DNA from: JAPYTY01 sp036338435
Lineage (GTDB): Bacteria; Acidobacteriota; UBA6911; RPQK01; JADFOI01
DNA: 64,000 nt
Direction: 5' to 3'
Assembly: GCA_036338435.1 (NCBI GenBank)
Contig: JAYZCG010000037.1
Coordinates: 1-64,000, forward strand
How positions within the stretch are numbered: the first letter of the stretch is position 1; each line of letters starts with the position of its first letter. Below the pieces are notes generated by a model that was given only the letters and a program-made list of their open reading frames with translations, was not told the origin of the DNA and searched no databases. A program made the position numbers and the translations under genes. Below are positions 1 to 7,165 of the stretch, piece after piece.

Positions 1-238
1 CAATCTGCCTAGCAAGTTCTCGACGGTTGAATTGATTTAGCGGATGTTCATCTAAAGTAATCTGACCAGTTCTCGGGATAAGCAGCCCCGACATAAGTTG
101 CATTAAGGTGGTCTTGCCACTTCCGTTGGGACCGATGAGTGCCAAGAAAGATCCATCAGGAATGGAGAGGTCGATATCTTTCAGAGTAAAATTATTGTCG
201 TGGTCGAAAGTGACCTTTTCTAGCAAGAGAGATGGCAT
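1..238 (-). CDS. btuD: ABC transporter ATP-binding protein, BtuD/FecE type (partial, 3' end outside window)
   Basis: Only the first 79 residues lie in the window. They begin MPSLLLEKVTF and contain a clear Walker A motif, GPNGSGKTT, at residues 36-44, followed by a typical SGLL-P-TG segment. The ATG at 238-236 overlaps the stop codon of the upstream permease gene (TAATG), so the two are translationally coupled. This is the cytoplasmic ATPase that would drive a vitamin B12 (or less likely ferric siderophore) importer together with the permease and binding protein. The B12 assignment rests on the cobalamin riboswitch upstream of the operon, not on the ATPase itself. Walker B and the signature motif are beyond the window edge. 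Confidence 0.9.
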   Translation of the reverse strand, partial: MPSLLLEKVTFDHDNNFTLKDIDLSIPDGSFLALIGPNGSGKTTLMQLMSGLLIPRTGQITLDEHPLNQFNRRELARQI

Positions 239-1179
239 TAAAATTCACCAGAATTGTTTCTTTTGCGAAGTAAATAAACAAAATAAGGAGATCCTATCAA
301 GGCAGTTAGCGCACCGACTGGGATCTCCAGAGGCTGAATGAGAGTGCGTGCCAGGGAGTCCGCAAGAATTAAGAATATAGCTCCTCCCAGAGCAGAAGCA
401 GGAATTAGCACGCGATGATCGGGGCCAACTATCATTCTCATCATGTGGGGAACAATGAGGCCAACAAAACCGATTAGACCAGCCACTGCTACCGCTGCTG
501 CAACCATAGCGGAGGACGCCACAAAAAGAATTTTTTTTGCTCTTCCAACGTTGACTCCTAGGTGGAAAGCAGTAGCTTCTCCCTGGGTTAGAATATTTAA
601 CTCGCGGGAAAAAAGCCAAGTCAAAACTGAGCCGGCAAAGATAATCATCCCCGAGATTCCGATTAGTTTCCAATCACCTTCCGTCAGACTCCCGAGTAGA
701 TAAAATAACACCGTATATGATTCACGGAAGAAAATAGAGAAGAATAAAAAGACAGCTGCATTGAAGAAGAGATTGACAATGACACCGGCCAGGATGAGGG
801 TCTGGATGGGAGCACTTCCATTGAATTGTGCGATCCGGTAGACCACGAAGATCGAGCATAATGCAAAACCCAGTGACATAAAGTAAAGAACTGAATAGTG
901 TTCGAAACCAAGGACTCCTGCTAGAATCACGCCTGCTGCTGCTGCACTGGATGTTCCTAGAATAAACGGATCTGCGAGAGGATTTCTTAATATCCCTTGG
1001 AGGACTGCACCTGCTCCCCCCAGTCCGATTCCTACGATAATAGTCAGAAGTATCCGTGGAAGACGAATTTCCCGGATGATGGTCCATGAGGGTTCAGAAA
1101 CTGGACCGATGAAAACAGCTCCGCCCGATAGTAGGATGACCGCAATCAACAGGATGAGTAGCGGAAGACCACCTCTCAT
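238..1179 (-). CDS. btuC: Vitamin B12 / iron-siderophore ABC transporter permease (BtuC/FecCD family)
   Basis: A 313-residue polytopic membrane protein with the FecCD signatures: RLPRIL near residue 40, then GAGAVLQGILRNPLADPF, and a C-terminal GFVGLIVPHMMRM-GPDHR segment. It is slightly shorter than typical BtuC (about 325-335), with little cytoplasmic N-terminus before the first helix. It forms the inner-membrane channel that receives substrate from the binding protein encoded just upstream. Its ATG overlaps the stop of that gene by four bases (ATGA), and its own stop overlaps the ATPase start. B12 is the most likely substrate because the operon is preceded by a cobalamin riboswitch. Confidence 0.92.
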   Translation of the reverse strand: MRGGLPLLILLIAVILLSGGAVFIGPVSEPSWTIIREIRLPRILLTIIVGIGLGGAGAVLQGILRNPLADPFILGTSSAAAAGVILAGVLGFEHYSVLYFMSLGFALCSIFVVYRIAQFNGSAPIQTLILAGVIVNLFFNAAVFLFFSIFFRESYTVLFYLLGSLTEGDWKLIGISGMIIFAGSVLTWLFSRELNILTQGEATAFHLGVNVGRAKKILFVASSAMVAAAVAVAGLIGFVGLIVPHMMRMIVGPDHRVLIPASALGGAIFLILADSLARTLIQPLEIPVGALTALIGSPYFVYLLRKRNNSGEF

Positions 1180-2036
1180 GGCGTCACCATCATGCTAAGG
1201 ATACGCGTCTGCAACTGTTCCATGCCTTCGAGGAGTCGGTGATTTCCATGAGACAGAAGACTCCACTCCAGATCATCGATGATGCGGCTTTCTCGGATGG
1301 CTTTGATACCATCCCATCCTAGACGTTGGCGAATGGAAGAAGCAGTCACAGTATAGGCTAAAATGACATCCGGATCCCGAGCTACTATGACTTCCTTCGA
1401 CGCTTGAAAGGATCTTCTATTGACATCCTCGAATAGATTGTGGGCGCCGGACAAGAGGAGCGCCTCTGTTATAAAGCTTTGTTTTCCAATAGTCCAGCGT
1501 GGAAGATCAATTTCTACGTAGATTGAAGGGGAATGGTCGAGTATGGATGCTTTGGCTACAATTGTTTCAAGGCGCTCTTTCATTTTGTGGATTAATTTCT
1601 CAGACTTTTCAAATTGATTCACGGACTTGCCCACTCCTCTAATAACCTGATAAATTTCCTCAAATGACCGAGGGCTGATTACTTCATGAACGTTCAATCC
1701 GAATTTTCTGAGACGGGGAACAATTTTAGATGAAGGCCAGTGTTCCGAAATCACGAGGTCAGGCTTGAGATCGAGGATCTTCTCTGGGTTCGGATCCAGA
1801 AACCCGCCCACTTTTTCTTTTTCAAGGGCCTCGGGAGGATAGGTACAATAGTTCGTGACGCCCACGATCTGATCTCCTAAGCCAAGTTCGAAGAGAATTT
1901 CTGTTAAATTCGGTGCTAGTGAAATAATACGAAAATAATCCAGTTGAGGGGATTGATTTTGGGCAACTGGTCGGATCCATTGCAGTCCAAGAATACTCAG
2001 AAAGATCAGAGTGACGACACCAACAAACTTTTTCAT
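1176..2036 (-). CDS. btuF: Periplasmic B12-binding protein, BtuF-like
   Basis: A 286-residue protein with an N-terminal hydrophobic signal (MKKFVGVVTLIFLSILGLQW) and the BtuF/TroA-like fold signatures RIISLAPNLTEILFELG, then VGVTNYCTYPPEA and GGFLDPNPEKILDLKPDLVI. No lipobox cysteine is visible, so a soluble or signal-anchored periplasmic protein is likely. It captures cobalamin and delivers it to the BtuC-type permease. It is the first gene of a three-gene minus-strand operon (btuF-C-D) and lies directly behind the cobalamin riboswitch. No good Shine-Dalgarno motif precedes the ATG, which fits translation being controlled by leader RNA structure, though this is inference. Confidence 0.92.
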   Translation of the reverse strand: MKKFVGVVTLIFLSILGLQWIRPVAQNQSPQLDYFRIISLAPNLTEILFELGLGDQIVGVTNYCTYPPEALEKEKVGGFLDPNPEKILDLKPDLVISEHWPSSKIVPRLRKFGLNVHEVISPRSFEEIYQVIRGVGKSVNQFEKSEKLIHKMKERLETIVAKASILDHSPSIYVEIDLPRWTIGKQSFITEALLLSGAHNLFEDVNRRSFQASKEVIVARDPDVILAYTVTASSIRQRLGWDGIKAIRESRIIDDLEWSLLSHGNHRLLEGMEQLQTRILSMMVTP

Positions 2037-2078
2037 TACTGATTTTCAGACGGTTTGGAGGAAACTATGAGGGATTCA

Positions 2079-2098
2079 AACCCTTCACGTGAAGGGTT
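2079..2098 (-). repeat. 20-bp perfect palindrome between riboswitch and btuF
   Basis: AACCCTTCACGTGAAGGGTT reads identically on both strands. In RNA it gives an 8-bp stem with an ACGU loop. It lies between the B12 box and the btuF start, where a riboswitch expression platform would be. It is not followed by a U run on either strand, so it is not a classical terminator. It could be part of the expression platform or a protein-binding operator. Confidence 0.6.
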
Positions 2099-2126
2099 AT
2101 CCATAATCAGACTAGCTCCCAGGATG

Positions 2127-2312
2127 GGTTCCTAGGTTCATGGCTCAAACACGTCCTCCAGCCGTCATCCCCCTGCCTTCTCAAGAAGTAAATCCCATCT
2201 GTGTGCCAAAGATTGACCGCCGATTACAGTGGTGCAAGCGTGTGAAATTTTCACACATTGTCAGCATCCTGGTGGACGAAGCGAACGGGGTCGAAACTAG
2301 CACCTGCCCTGG
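2127..2312 (-). ncRNA. Cobalamin (AdoCbl) riboswitch upstream of btuFCD
   Basis: Read on the minus strand, the leader holds the ordered conserved blocks of the cobalamin riboswitch. First comes a 5' GGCAGGTGC segment near 2300-2308. Then GCACCACTGTAATCGGCGG (about 2219-2237), GAGAAGGCAGGGGGATGACG (about 2163-2182), and finally the B12-box-like GAGCCATGAACCTAGG at 2131-2146. The 5' AGGTG can pair with the terminal ACCT to close the element. It sits 90 bases upstream of the btuF start codon in the right orientation. Exact boundaries are estimates; a covariance-model search would set them. Confidence 0.9.
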
Positions 2313-2358
2313 AGGTTGTCAATGCATAACCTCGATCTTGTAATAGGGCAATGCTAGT

Positions 2359-3078
2359 ATGGGATGTATGGTGAATCAGAATTTGTCAGCGGCTGATCGT
2401 CTTATCTTTGCACTTGATGTGGAAACAGAAGAGGAGGCCAAGGTATTGGTCAATGAGCTTAAGGAAACTATCCGTTTCTTTAAGGTAGGTCTCCAACTTT
2501 TCATCGCAGGTGGACATAATGTGGTTAAGTGGTTGGTGGATCAGGACCTGAATGTTTTTCTTGATCTGAAGATGTATGACATTGGGGAGACGATTCGTCG
2601 TTCTGTAATTGAGGTCTCTCGTCTTGGCGTACAATTCCTTACCATTCATGGAGAGGCACAAACAGTTGAAGCAGCTCGGGCAGGAAAGGATAATACTGAT
2701 CTCAAAATTCTCTTTGTGACATTACTTACTAGCTTAGGTGCAGAAGATTTTGGCGGAGACAAAGAAGTCATGAAGTATGTCCAGCAGCAAGGAGAAATGG
2801 CAATGAAAAACGGTTGTGACGGGTTAATCACCTCGGGACAAAGTGCGCCGCAGTTAAGAGCAACGCTGGGCAGCTATAGCCCGATTTTGGTGTGTCCTGG
2901 CATCAGACCTCGCGGTGACATTGCAGACGATCAGAAACGTATTGCAACTCCCTTTGAAGCAATTTCTGGAGGTGCCGACTATCTAGTTGTGGGGAGGCCT
3001 ATCCGCGATGCCCAGGACCGTATAGCCAAAGCGGAGGAGATCATCTTGGAGATCGATGCTGCTTTGTGCAGTAGATAA
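2359..3078 (+). CDS. pyrF: Orotidine 5'-phosphate decarboxylase
   Basis: A 239-residue TIM-barrel enzyme that converts OMP to UMP in the last step of pyrimidine synthesis. The catalytic motif is visible as DLKMYD (Asp69, Lys71, Asp74), followed by the phosphate-binding segment PGIRPRGD and the C-terminal GGADYLVVGRPI. The start could be the ATG at 2359 or the one three codons later at 2368; neither has a strong ribosome-binding site. The gene stands alone on the plus strand, diverging from btuF and converging with the phosphodiesterase gene. Length is normal for the bacterial group 1 enzyme. Confidence 0.95.
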   Translation: MGCMVNQNLSAADRLIFALDVETEEEAKVLVNELKETIRFFKVGLQLFIAGGHNVVKWLVDQDLNVFLDLKMYDIGETIRRSVIEVSRLGVQFLTIHGEAQTVEAARAGKDNTDLKILFVTLLTSLGAEDFGGDKEVMKYVQQQGEMAMKNGCDGLITSGQSAPQLRATLGSYSPILVCPGIRPRGDIADDQKRIATPFEAISGGADYLVVGRPIRDAQDRIAKAEEIILEIDAALCSR

Positions 3079-3159
3079 AATCCAATTGTTGATCCAACAT
3101 CTATGATTCACGGAACTACATGGTTCTGTGGTACTGACTTATGAGAAAATAACAATACC

Positions 3160-3633
3160 TCAGGACCCAATAATTTCGACAATATCAACGGAAATATCCG
3201 ACTCACTAATTTTGATTTTTCCCAGCGTCACTGGGGTTGAGAGCCGAACTGGGCCTGCAGATCCCGGGTTAAAGAAAAGGGTGTGCCCATCTTGAACTTT
3301 CAGGGGTTTATGGCTGTGTCCAAAGATTACCAAATCCGAGTCCTCGATTTCTGGATAACGTGATCGCATTTGGTGAGGACTTCCTCCGATATGGGTAAGG
3401 AATACGCTTATATTTTGAAGTTGGAAGGACTTTTTAGAGGGGAACTGTTTCGTAAGGGGAAATCCGTCTGTATTGCCGTGCACGGCATGGACGGGAGCCA
3501 GTCTTCGCAGTTTGGTCAGGACATCCTGATTCCCAATATCACCCGCGTGAATTATTGTTTCAACGTCCTGGAATAGTTCCAGGACCTGTGGCCGTAGGAG
3601 ACCGTGAGTGTCTGAGATCACTCCTACTAGCAT
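3160..3633 (-). CDS. YfcE/MJ0936-family metallophosphoesterase
   Basis: A 157-residue calcineurin-like phosphodiesterase with all metal-binding blocks in order: SDTHG near the N-terminus, HAGD, HGNTD, THIGG and GHSH. Proteins of this family hydrolyse phosphodiesters in vitro; their cellular substrate is generally unknown. The start is the ATG at 3633, preceded by AGGGGA at a good distance. It is followed by a convergent pyrF and preceded by the B12-binding protein gene on the same strand with a 63-base gap, so it may be cotranscribed. Confidence 0.9.
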   Translation of the reverse strand: MLVGVISDTHGLLRPQVLELFQDVETIIHAGDIGNQDVLTKLRRLAPVHAVHGNTDGFPLTKQFPSKKSFQLQNISVFLTHIGGSPHQMRSRYPEIEDSDLVIFGHSHKPLKVQDGHTLFFNPGSAGPVRLSTPVTLGKIKISESDISVDIVEIIGS

Positions 3634-3696
3634 TGTTTGTCCCCTGGAGTATGTACATTCATTGGTGAATGCTGTCTAAACGAAGTCCACGCAGTG

Positions 3697-4098
3697 TTAT
3701 GGATTGACCTGAATGTTTTCCTCCAGAAAGTCAATGATATCGGTGGTGGTAGCACTGGGTTGAAAGATCTCAGTAACCCCGCTTTCTTTGAGTTTTGAGA
3801 TGTCTTTATCGGGAACGATGCCACCTCCAAAAACCAGGATGTCTTCGGCATCATTTTCTTTTAGGAGCTCCACAACACGAGCGAATAGGGTCATATGGGC
3901 ACCCGAGAGAATGGAGAGGCCCACGGCATCGACATCCTCCTGTAGAGCGGTTTGAACAATTTGTTCTGGGGTCTGTCGAATACCTGTATAGATTACTTCC
4001 ATCCCTGCATCCCGCAAAGCACGTGCTACTACTTTGGCTCCTCGATCATGTCCGTCCAATCCCGGTTTGGCAATTACAACTCGAATCTTCTCTGACAT
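3697..4098 (-). CDS. Stand-alone cobalamin-binding protein, methylmalonyl-CoA mutase C-terminal type
   Basis: 133 residues matching the B12-binding domain of methylmalonyl-CoA mutase and related acyl-CoA mutases. The DxHxxG cobalamin ligand motif is present as DGHDRG (His17 is the predicted axial ligand), followed by SILSGAH and FGGGIVP. It would bind adenosylcobalamin and pair with a separately encoded large catalytic subunit, which is not in this window. Its position 1.7 kb beyond the btuF start fits a B12-related neighbourhood. Alternative role: small subunit of isobutyryl-CoA or ethylmalonyl-CoA mutase; sequence alone here does not decide. Confidence 0.9.
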   Translation of the reverse strand: MSEKIRVVIAKPGLDGHDRGAKVVARALRDAGMEVIYTGIRQTPEQIVQTALQEDVDAVGLSILSGAHMTLFARVVELLKENDAEDILVFGGGIVPDKDISKLKESGVTEIFQPSATTTDIIDFLEENIQVNP

Positions 4099-4193
4099 TA
4101 AAAACTCTGTGTTGTTTGTTCTGTAAACGAAAGGTCTTTACCCACGTGTGGGTGCTCTTACCTGTTCCTATAATTCTGTAGTGAGAACTCAGA

Positions 4194-4400
4194 TCAATTG
4201 AAAGTGGATCTCTTAGTTTTGATGAGTGTCCCGTAGCTCACTACTGATTTTGTTGGAGTAGGTGTGTAATTAAGAGCCTGTTCACTTGAGTACGCAGCTC
4301 TATAATCTGAATATCGCCGTGCTTCAACAGCTCTTTTCAGTAGTGTACGAAGATCGTCGCTTTCGAATATTTTACCTGATACCTGGACTCGATATGACAT
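4194..4400 (-). CDS. Small hypothetical protein coupled to lexA
   Basis: A 68-residue soluble, basic, Arg/Lys- and Ser-rich protein (begins MSYRVQVSGKIFESDD). I do not recognise a family. It is likely real: it has an excellent Shine-Dalgarno sequence (AAGGAGGTAAATC before the ATG), the ribosome-binding site overlaps the lexA stop region, and only 11 bases separate the genes. It would therefore be cotranscribed with lexA and may be under SOS control. No membrane segment, signal or metal-binding motif is visible. Confidence 0.65.
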   Translation of the reverse strand: MSYRVQVSGKIFESDDLRTLLKRAVEARRYSDYRAAYSSEQALNYTPTPTKSVVSYGTLIKTKRSTFN

Positions 4401-4411
4401 GATTTACCTCC

Positions 4412-5011
4412 TTAGTATTTTCTCATGATTCCAACCACAACTCCCTGGATCTGAATTCTGTTTTCGGTTTTCCAGATGGGCTCGAATTTTGGATTAGCAG
4501 GTTGAAGTCGGATTTTGTCTTGCTCTCGATAAAACTTCTTCAAGGTTGCCTCTTCCCCATCAATAAGGGCTACGACCGTTTCACCATTGTGGGCCTCTGG
4601 ACGGTGTTCAATGATGACATAGTCGCCATCTTTAATATGCTCTTCAATCATAGATTCTCCTTGAACCTGTAGAACATAGTTATTGCCCCGAGTTTGGAAT
4701 TCCTTTGGAACGCTAATTTGTTCTACATTGACAACAGTTTCTAGCGGCTGCCCAGCAGTAATGTATCCCAGGAGCGGAAGAGTATCAGATGTATTTGGTT
4801 TCGGGTCAATCAGTTCAATAGAACGGGCTTGGTTGGTTAGGCGGCGTATACAGCCCCTCTTTTCAAGCGCTCTGAGGTGCTTGTAGACCCCGTTTAGAGA
4901 GGCCAGAGAAAAATGATCTGCTATCTCTTTCAAAGTTGGGGAATAACCCTGCTGTTCCACAAAGTTTCTGAGATAGTCTAAAATATCTTTTTGTCTACGA
5001 GTTGTGGGCAT
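4412..5011 (-). CDS. lexA: LexA repressor, SOS response
   Basis: Self-cleaving repressor of the DNA-damage response. From the chosen start (MPTTRRQKDILDYL) it has 199 residues: an N-terminal winged helix (SPTLKEIADHFSLASLNGVYKHLRALEKRG) and a C-terminal S24-type peptidase domain. Visible features are the Ala-Gly cleavage site in ITAGQP, the catalytic Ser in QGESM and the Lys in EATLKKFY. An upstream in-frame ATG at 5047 would add 12 residues, but a TTGACA-17-CATAAT promoter overlaps that stretch. The start at 5011 is therefore preferred and would give a nearly leaderless mRNA. A LexA-type operator lies inside the promoter, implying autoregulation. Confidence 0.95.
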   Translation of the reverse strand: MPTTRRQKDILDYLRNFVEQQGYSPTLKEIADHFSLASLNGVYKHLRALEKRGCIRRLTNQARSIELIDPKPNTSDTLPLLGYITAGQPLETVVNVEQISVPKEFQTRGNNYVLQVQGESMIEEHIKDGDYVIIEHRPEAHNGETVVALIDGEEATLKKFYREQDKIRLQPANPKFEPIWKTENRIQIQGVVVGIMRKY

Positions 5012-5018
5012 GAAAGAC

Positions 5019-5047
5019 ATTATGGTGAACAAAAGGTGAATTGTCAA
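5019..5047 (-). promoter_or_regulatory. lexA promoter with embedded LexA-type operator
   Basis: On the minus strand, TTGACA (5047-5042) is followed by a 17-base spacer and CATAAT (5024-5019), seven bases before the lexA ATG. Within the spacer the plus strand reads GAAC-AAAAGGT-GAAT (5027-5041). That is one mismatch from the direct-repeat operator GAAC-N7-GAAC known from alphaproteobacterial LexA. Placement between -35 and -10 fits repression. The promoter is seen directly; the operator call is inference. Confidence 0.6.
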
Positions 5048-5202
5048 GAGTAAATTTGTTAGCTGGTGGTCAAAATGCCTTTGTGCAAAGAAACAATGTA
5101 GATGTATTCAACAAGTTTAGAAGTAAAAATACATAGGTTCGGCTACAGATTTTGAAGCAGAGGCCGGTTGAGAATTGTAGAAAATAGATTCTTGGTTAGT
5201 AG

Positions 5203-5655
5203 TTAATTGTCTTTCTTTTTCGAATCTACGATTAGGGTTACTGGGCCATCATTAACCAAATCTACTTTCATCATGGATTGAAACTGACCTGACGCGACTA
5301 CAACACCTTTTGAGCGGAGGTGTTGAATCAGTTCCTGGTAAAGTCCATTCGCTTTATCTGGTGGGGCAACTCGTGTAAAACTCGGTCTATTTCCTTTGTG
5401 GCAATCACCGTGTAGAGTAAACTGGGAAACAACAAGCACAGCTCCTCCTGTTTCTAGCAGTGAAAGATTCATCTTTCCGTTCGTATCCGCAAAGATCCGG
5501 AGGTTCAAGATCTTTCTCGTTATAAAATGTAGGTCTTCTACATCGTCGTCGGTCTCGATGCCCACGAAAACTAGCAGTCCTCCAGCAATTTCTCCAACAA
5601 TGGTTCCGTCTACGGTCACCCTGGCCTCATCAACCCGCTGGATTAATGCCCGCAT
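5203..5655 (-). CDS. dtd: D-aminoacyl-tRNA deacylase
   Basis: A 150-residue protein of the usual DTD length. It hydrolyses D-amino acids (and glycine mischarged on tRNA-Ala) from tRNA, a translation proofreading function. It starts MRALIQRVDEARVTVDG and carries the diagnostic active-site motifs SQFTLHGD and NDGPVT near the C-terminus. It stands between lexA and rseP on the same strand, with 155 and 97 bases on either side, so it is probably monocistronic. Confidence 0.95.
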   Translation of the reverse strand: MRALIQRVDEARVTVDGTIVGEIAGGLLVFVGIETDDDVEDLHFITRKILNLRIFADTNGKMNLSLLETGGAVLVVSQFTLHGDCHKGNRPSFTRVAPPDKANGLYQELIQHLRSKGVVVASGQFQSMMKVDLVNDGPVTLIVDSKKKDN

Positions 5656-5752
5656 GAGTCTCCTATGTGTCTAGTCGATGCCCGACTTTCCCCGATACTC
5701 TTGTAGAATCTCTTTGAATCAGGGTCAAAGAATCCCGTCAATGGCTAAGTAT

Positions 5753-7078
5753 TTAGTCAAAAATCGTAATGGTTTTGGCGAGATCGTTGAAAATAACAAT
5801 GCCCATCAACAGGATTAGGAAGACGAAACCAACCTGAAAAATACGCTCTTTCACCCGTACACTTATATCTCGTCGCATCAGGCCTTCAATACCAAGCAAA
5901 GCAATGACCCCTCCATCGAGAATAGGGATCGGCATGAGGTTGAATATACCGAGTTGAAGTGAGACGAGAGCCATGAAGTTGAGCAAATGGACGACACCCA
6001 TAGACGCTGCCATTCCTGAAAATCGGGCGATTTCGATGGGGCCAGACATTGTTTTCAACGATGTCCGGCCAGTAATGATTCGTCCAACCACATCGAATGT
6101 CAGAGTGGTCAGGCGATAGTTTCTCTTTGCTGACGTTGAGAAAGCTTCCCAAACCCCATGTTGCTCCAGTTCCATAACTTGGACAGTAGTGCCAATACGC
6201 CATTGATCCTCTATCTGTTCCGGTGCGATGGTTGTTTCGAACAACTGTTTGTTGCGCTGAATTACAAATTCCAAGGGGACTCCCTCGCTATTGTTGATCA
6301 ATTCAGCGCTACTACTGAATCCTTTACCTATCTTCTTTCCAATGCTGACCTGGATAATTTCATCACCCACTTGAAGACCCGCTTTGGCCGCTGGGGTGTT
6401 CGCTTCTAAGTCTGCAACGATGTATGGAATAAAAGGCCCCACACCTATAGTGCCAGTCTCGATTCCTTCTCTGATCGTGGTAGTTACCAATTGATCGAAA
6501 ACGTTATCGTCACGCTTAATCGAGAATAGTAGCTCCTGGTCGGGACTAATGCTAATTTGCAATTCGGCCTCCTGCCAGGTGGGGATAGATTCTTGATCGA
6601 TTGCTATTATAGTATCTCCGAGCTGCAGGCCGGCTTGTTGTGCAGGGGAGCCGTCTGCAATGCTCCCGATGATGGCAGGTTGTCGCGAGTATTTTGCAAC
6701 GGGAATTCCTAGCATGAAAGTCGCAGCTACTAATATGAGGGCCAGGCCAATATTCATAAGAGGTCCCGCCACTGCTACTGCGAATCTATTACTTTTAGAA
6801 TGTGACATAAATTCCCCAGGGTCACCTGACAGTTTGTCGTCATAGTTTTCCCCGGCCATCTTGACGTAGCCTCCTAAAGGTAGGAGGCAAATTCGGTAAT
6901 CGGTGTCGCCCTTTTTAAATCCAACCAAGCGACGGCCAAATCCTAGCGAAAAAACTTCAACCCTAATGCCGAGAAACTTAGCAACAGCGTAGTGTCCGAG
7001 CTCGTGAATGAAGATCATGACTCCAAGCACAAATAGAAAAGATATGATGCTAAAGCCGATGGAATTGAGTATCGTCAA
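5753..7078 (-). CDS. rseP: Site-2 intramembrane zinc metalloprotease RseP
   Basis: A 441-residue inner-membrane protease. The zinc motif HELGH is in the first helix (FIHELGHYAVAKF), two PDZ domains follow (about residues 125-200 and 205-285), and the second active-site motif is near the C-terminus (NLMPIPILDGG). In known bacteria it cleaves anti-sigma factors and remnant signal peptides. The start is a TTG at 7078 preceded by GAGGAGG, 11 bases upstream. It follows uppS-cdsA-dxr on the same strand, the common envelope/isoprenoid gene order. Confidence 0.95.
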   Translation of the reverse strand: MTILNSIGFSIISFLFVLGVMIFIHELGHYAVAKFLGIRVEVFSLGFGRRLVGFKKGDTDYRICLLPLGGYVKMAGENYDDKLSGDPGEFMSHSKSNRFAVAVAGPLMNIGLALILVAATFMLGIPVAKYSRQPAIIGSIADGSPAQQAGLQLGDTIIAIDQESIPTWQEAELQISISPDQELLFSIKRDDNVFDQLVTTTIREGIETGTIGVGPFIPYIVADLEANTPAAKAGLQVGDEIIQVSIGKKIGKGFSSSAELINNSEGVPLEFVIQRNKQLFETTIAPEQIEDQWRIGTTVQVMELEQHGVWEAFSTSAKRNYRLTTLTFDVVGRIITGRTSLKTMSGPIEIARFSGMAASMGVVHLLNFMALVSLQLGIFNLMPIPILDGGVIALLGIEGLMRRDISVRVKERIFQVGFVFLILLMGIVIFNDLAKTITIFD

Positions 7079-7165
7079 ATTAGTCGAACCTCCTCAGAAT
7101 TATAATATCGGGGCCATTGTCCGTCGGTTATCAGATTCTTGTCAAATTAAGCTCCCAGCCAAGGG

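Noticed and set aside
2140..2343. 67-codon plus-strand open frame upstream of pyrF
   Set aside because: It lies wholly over the minus-strand riboswitch, has no ribosome-binding site and has an unlikely composition.
3109..3130. Hairpin CACGGAAC-tacatg-GTTCTGTG between convergent pyrF and the phosphodiesterase gene
   Set aside because: Good 8-bp stem at a sensible place, but no U run on either side, so it is not called a terminator.
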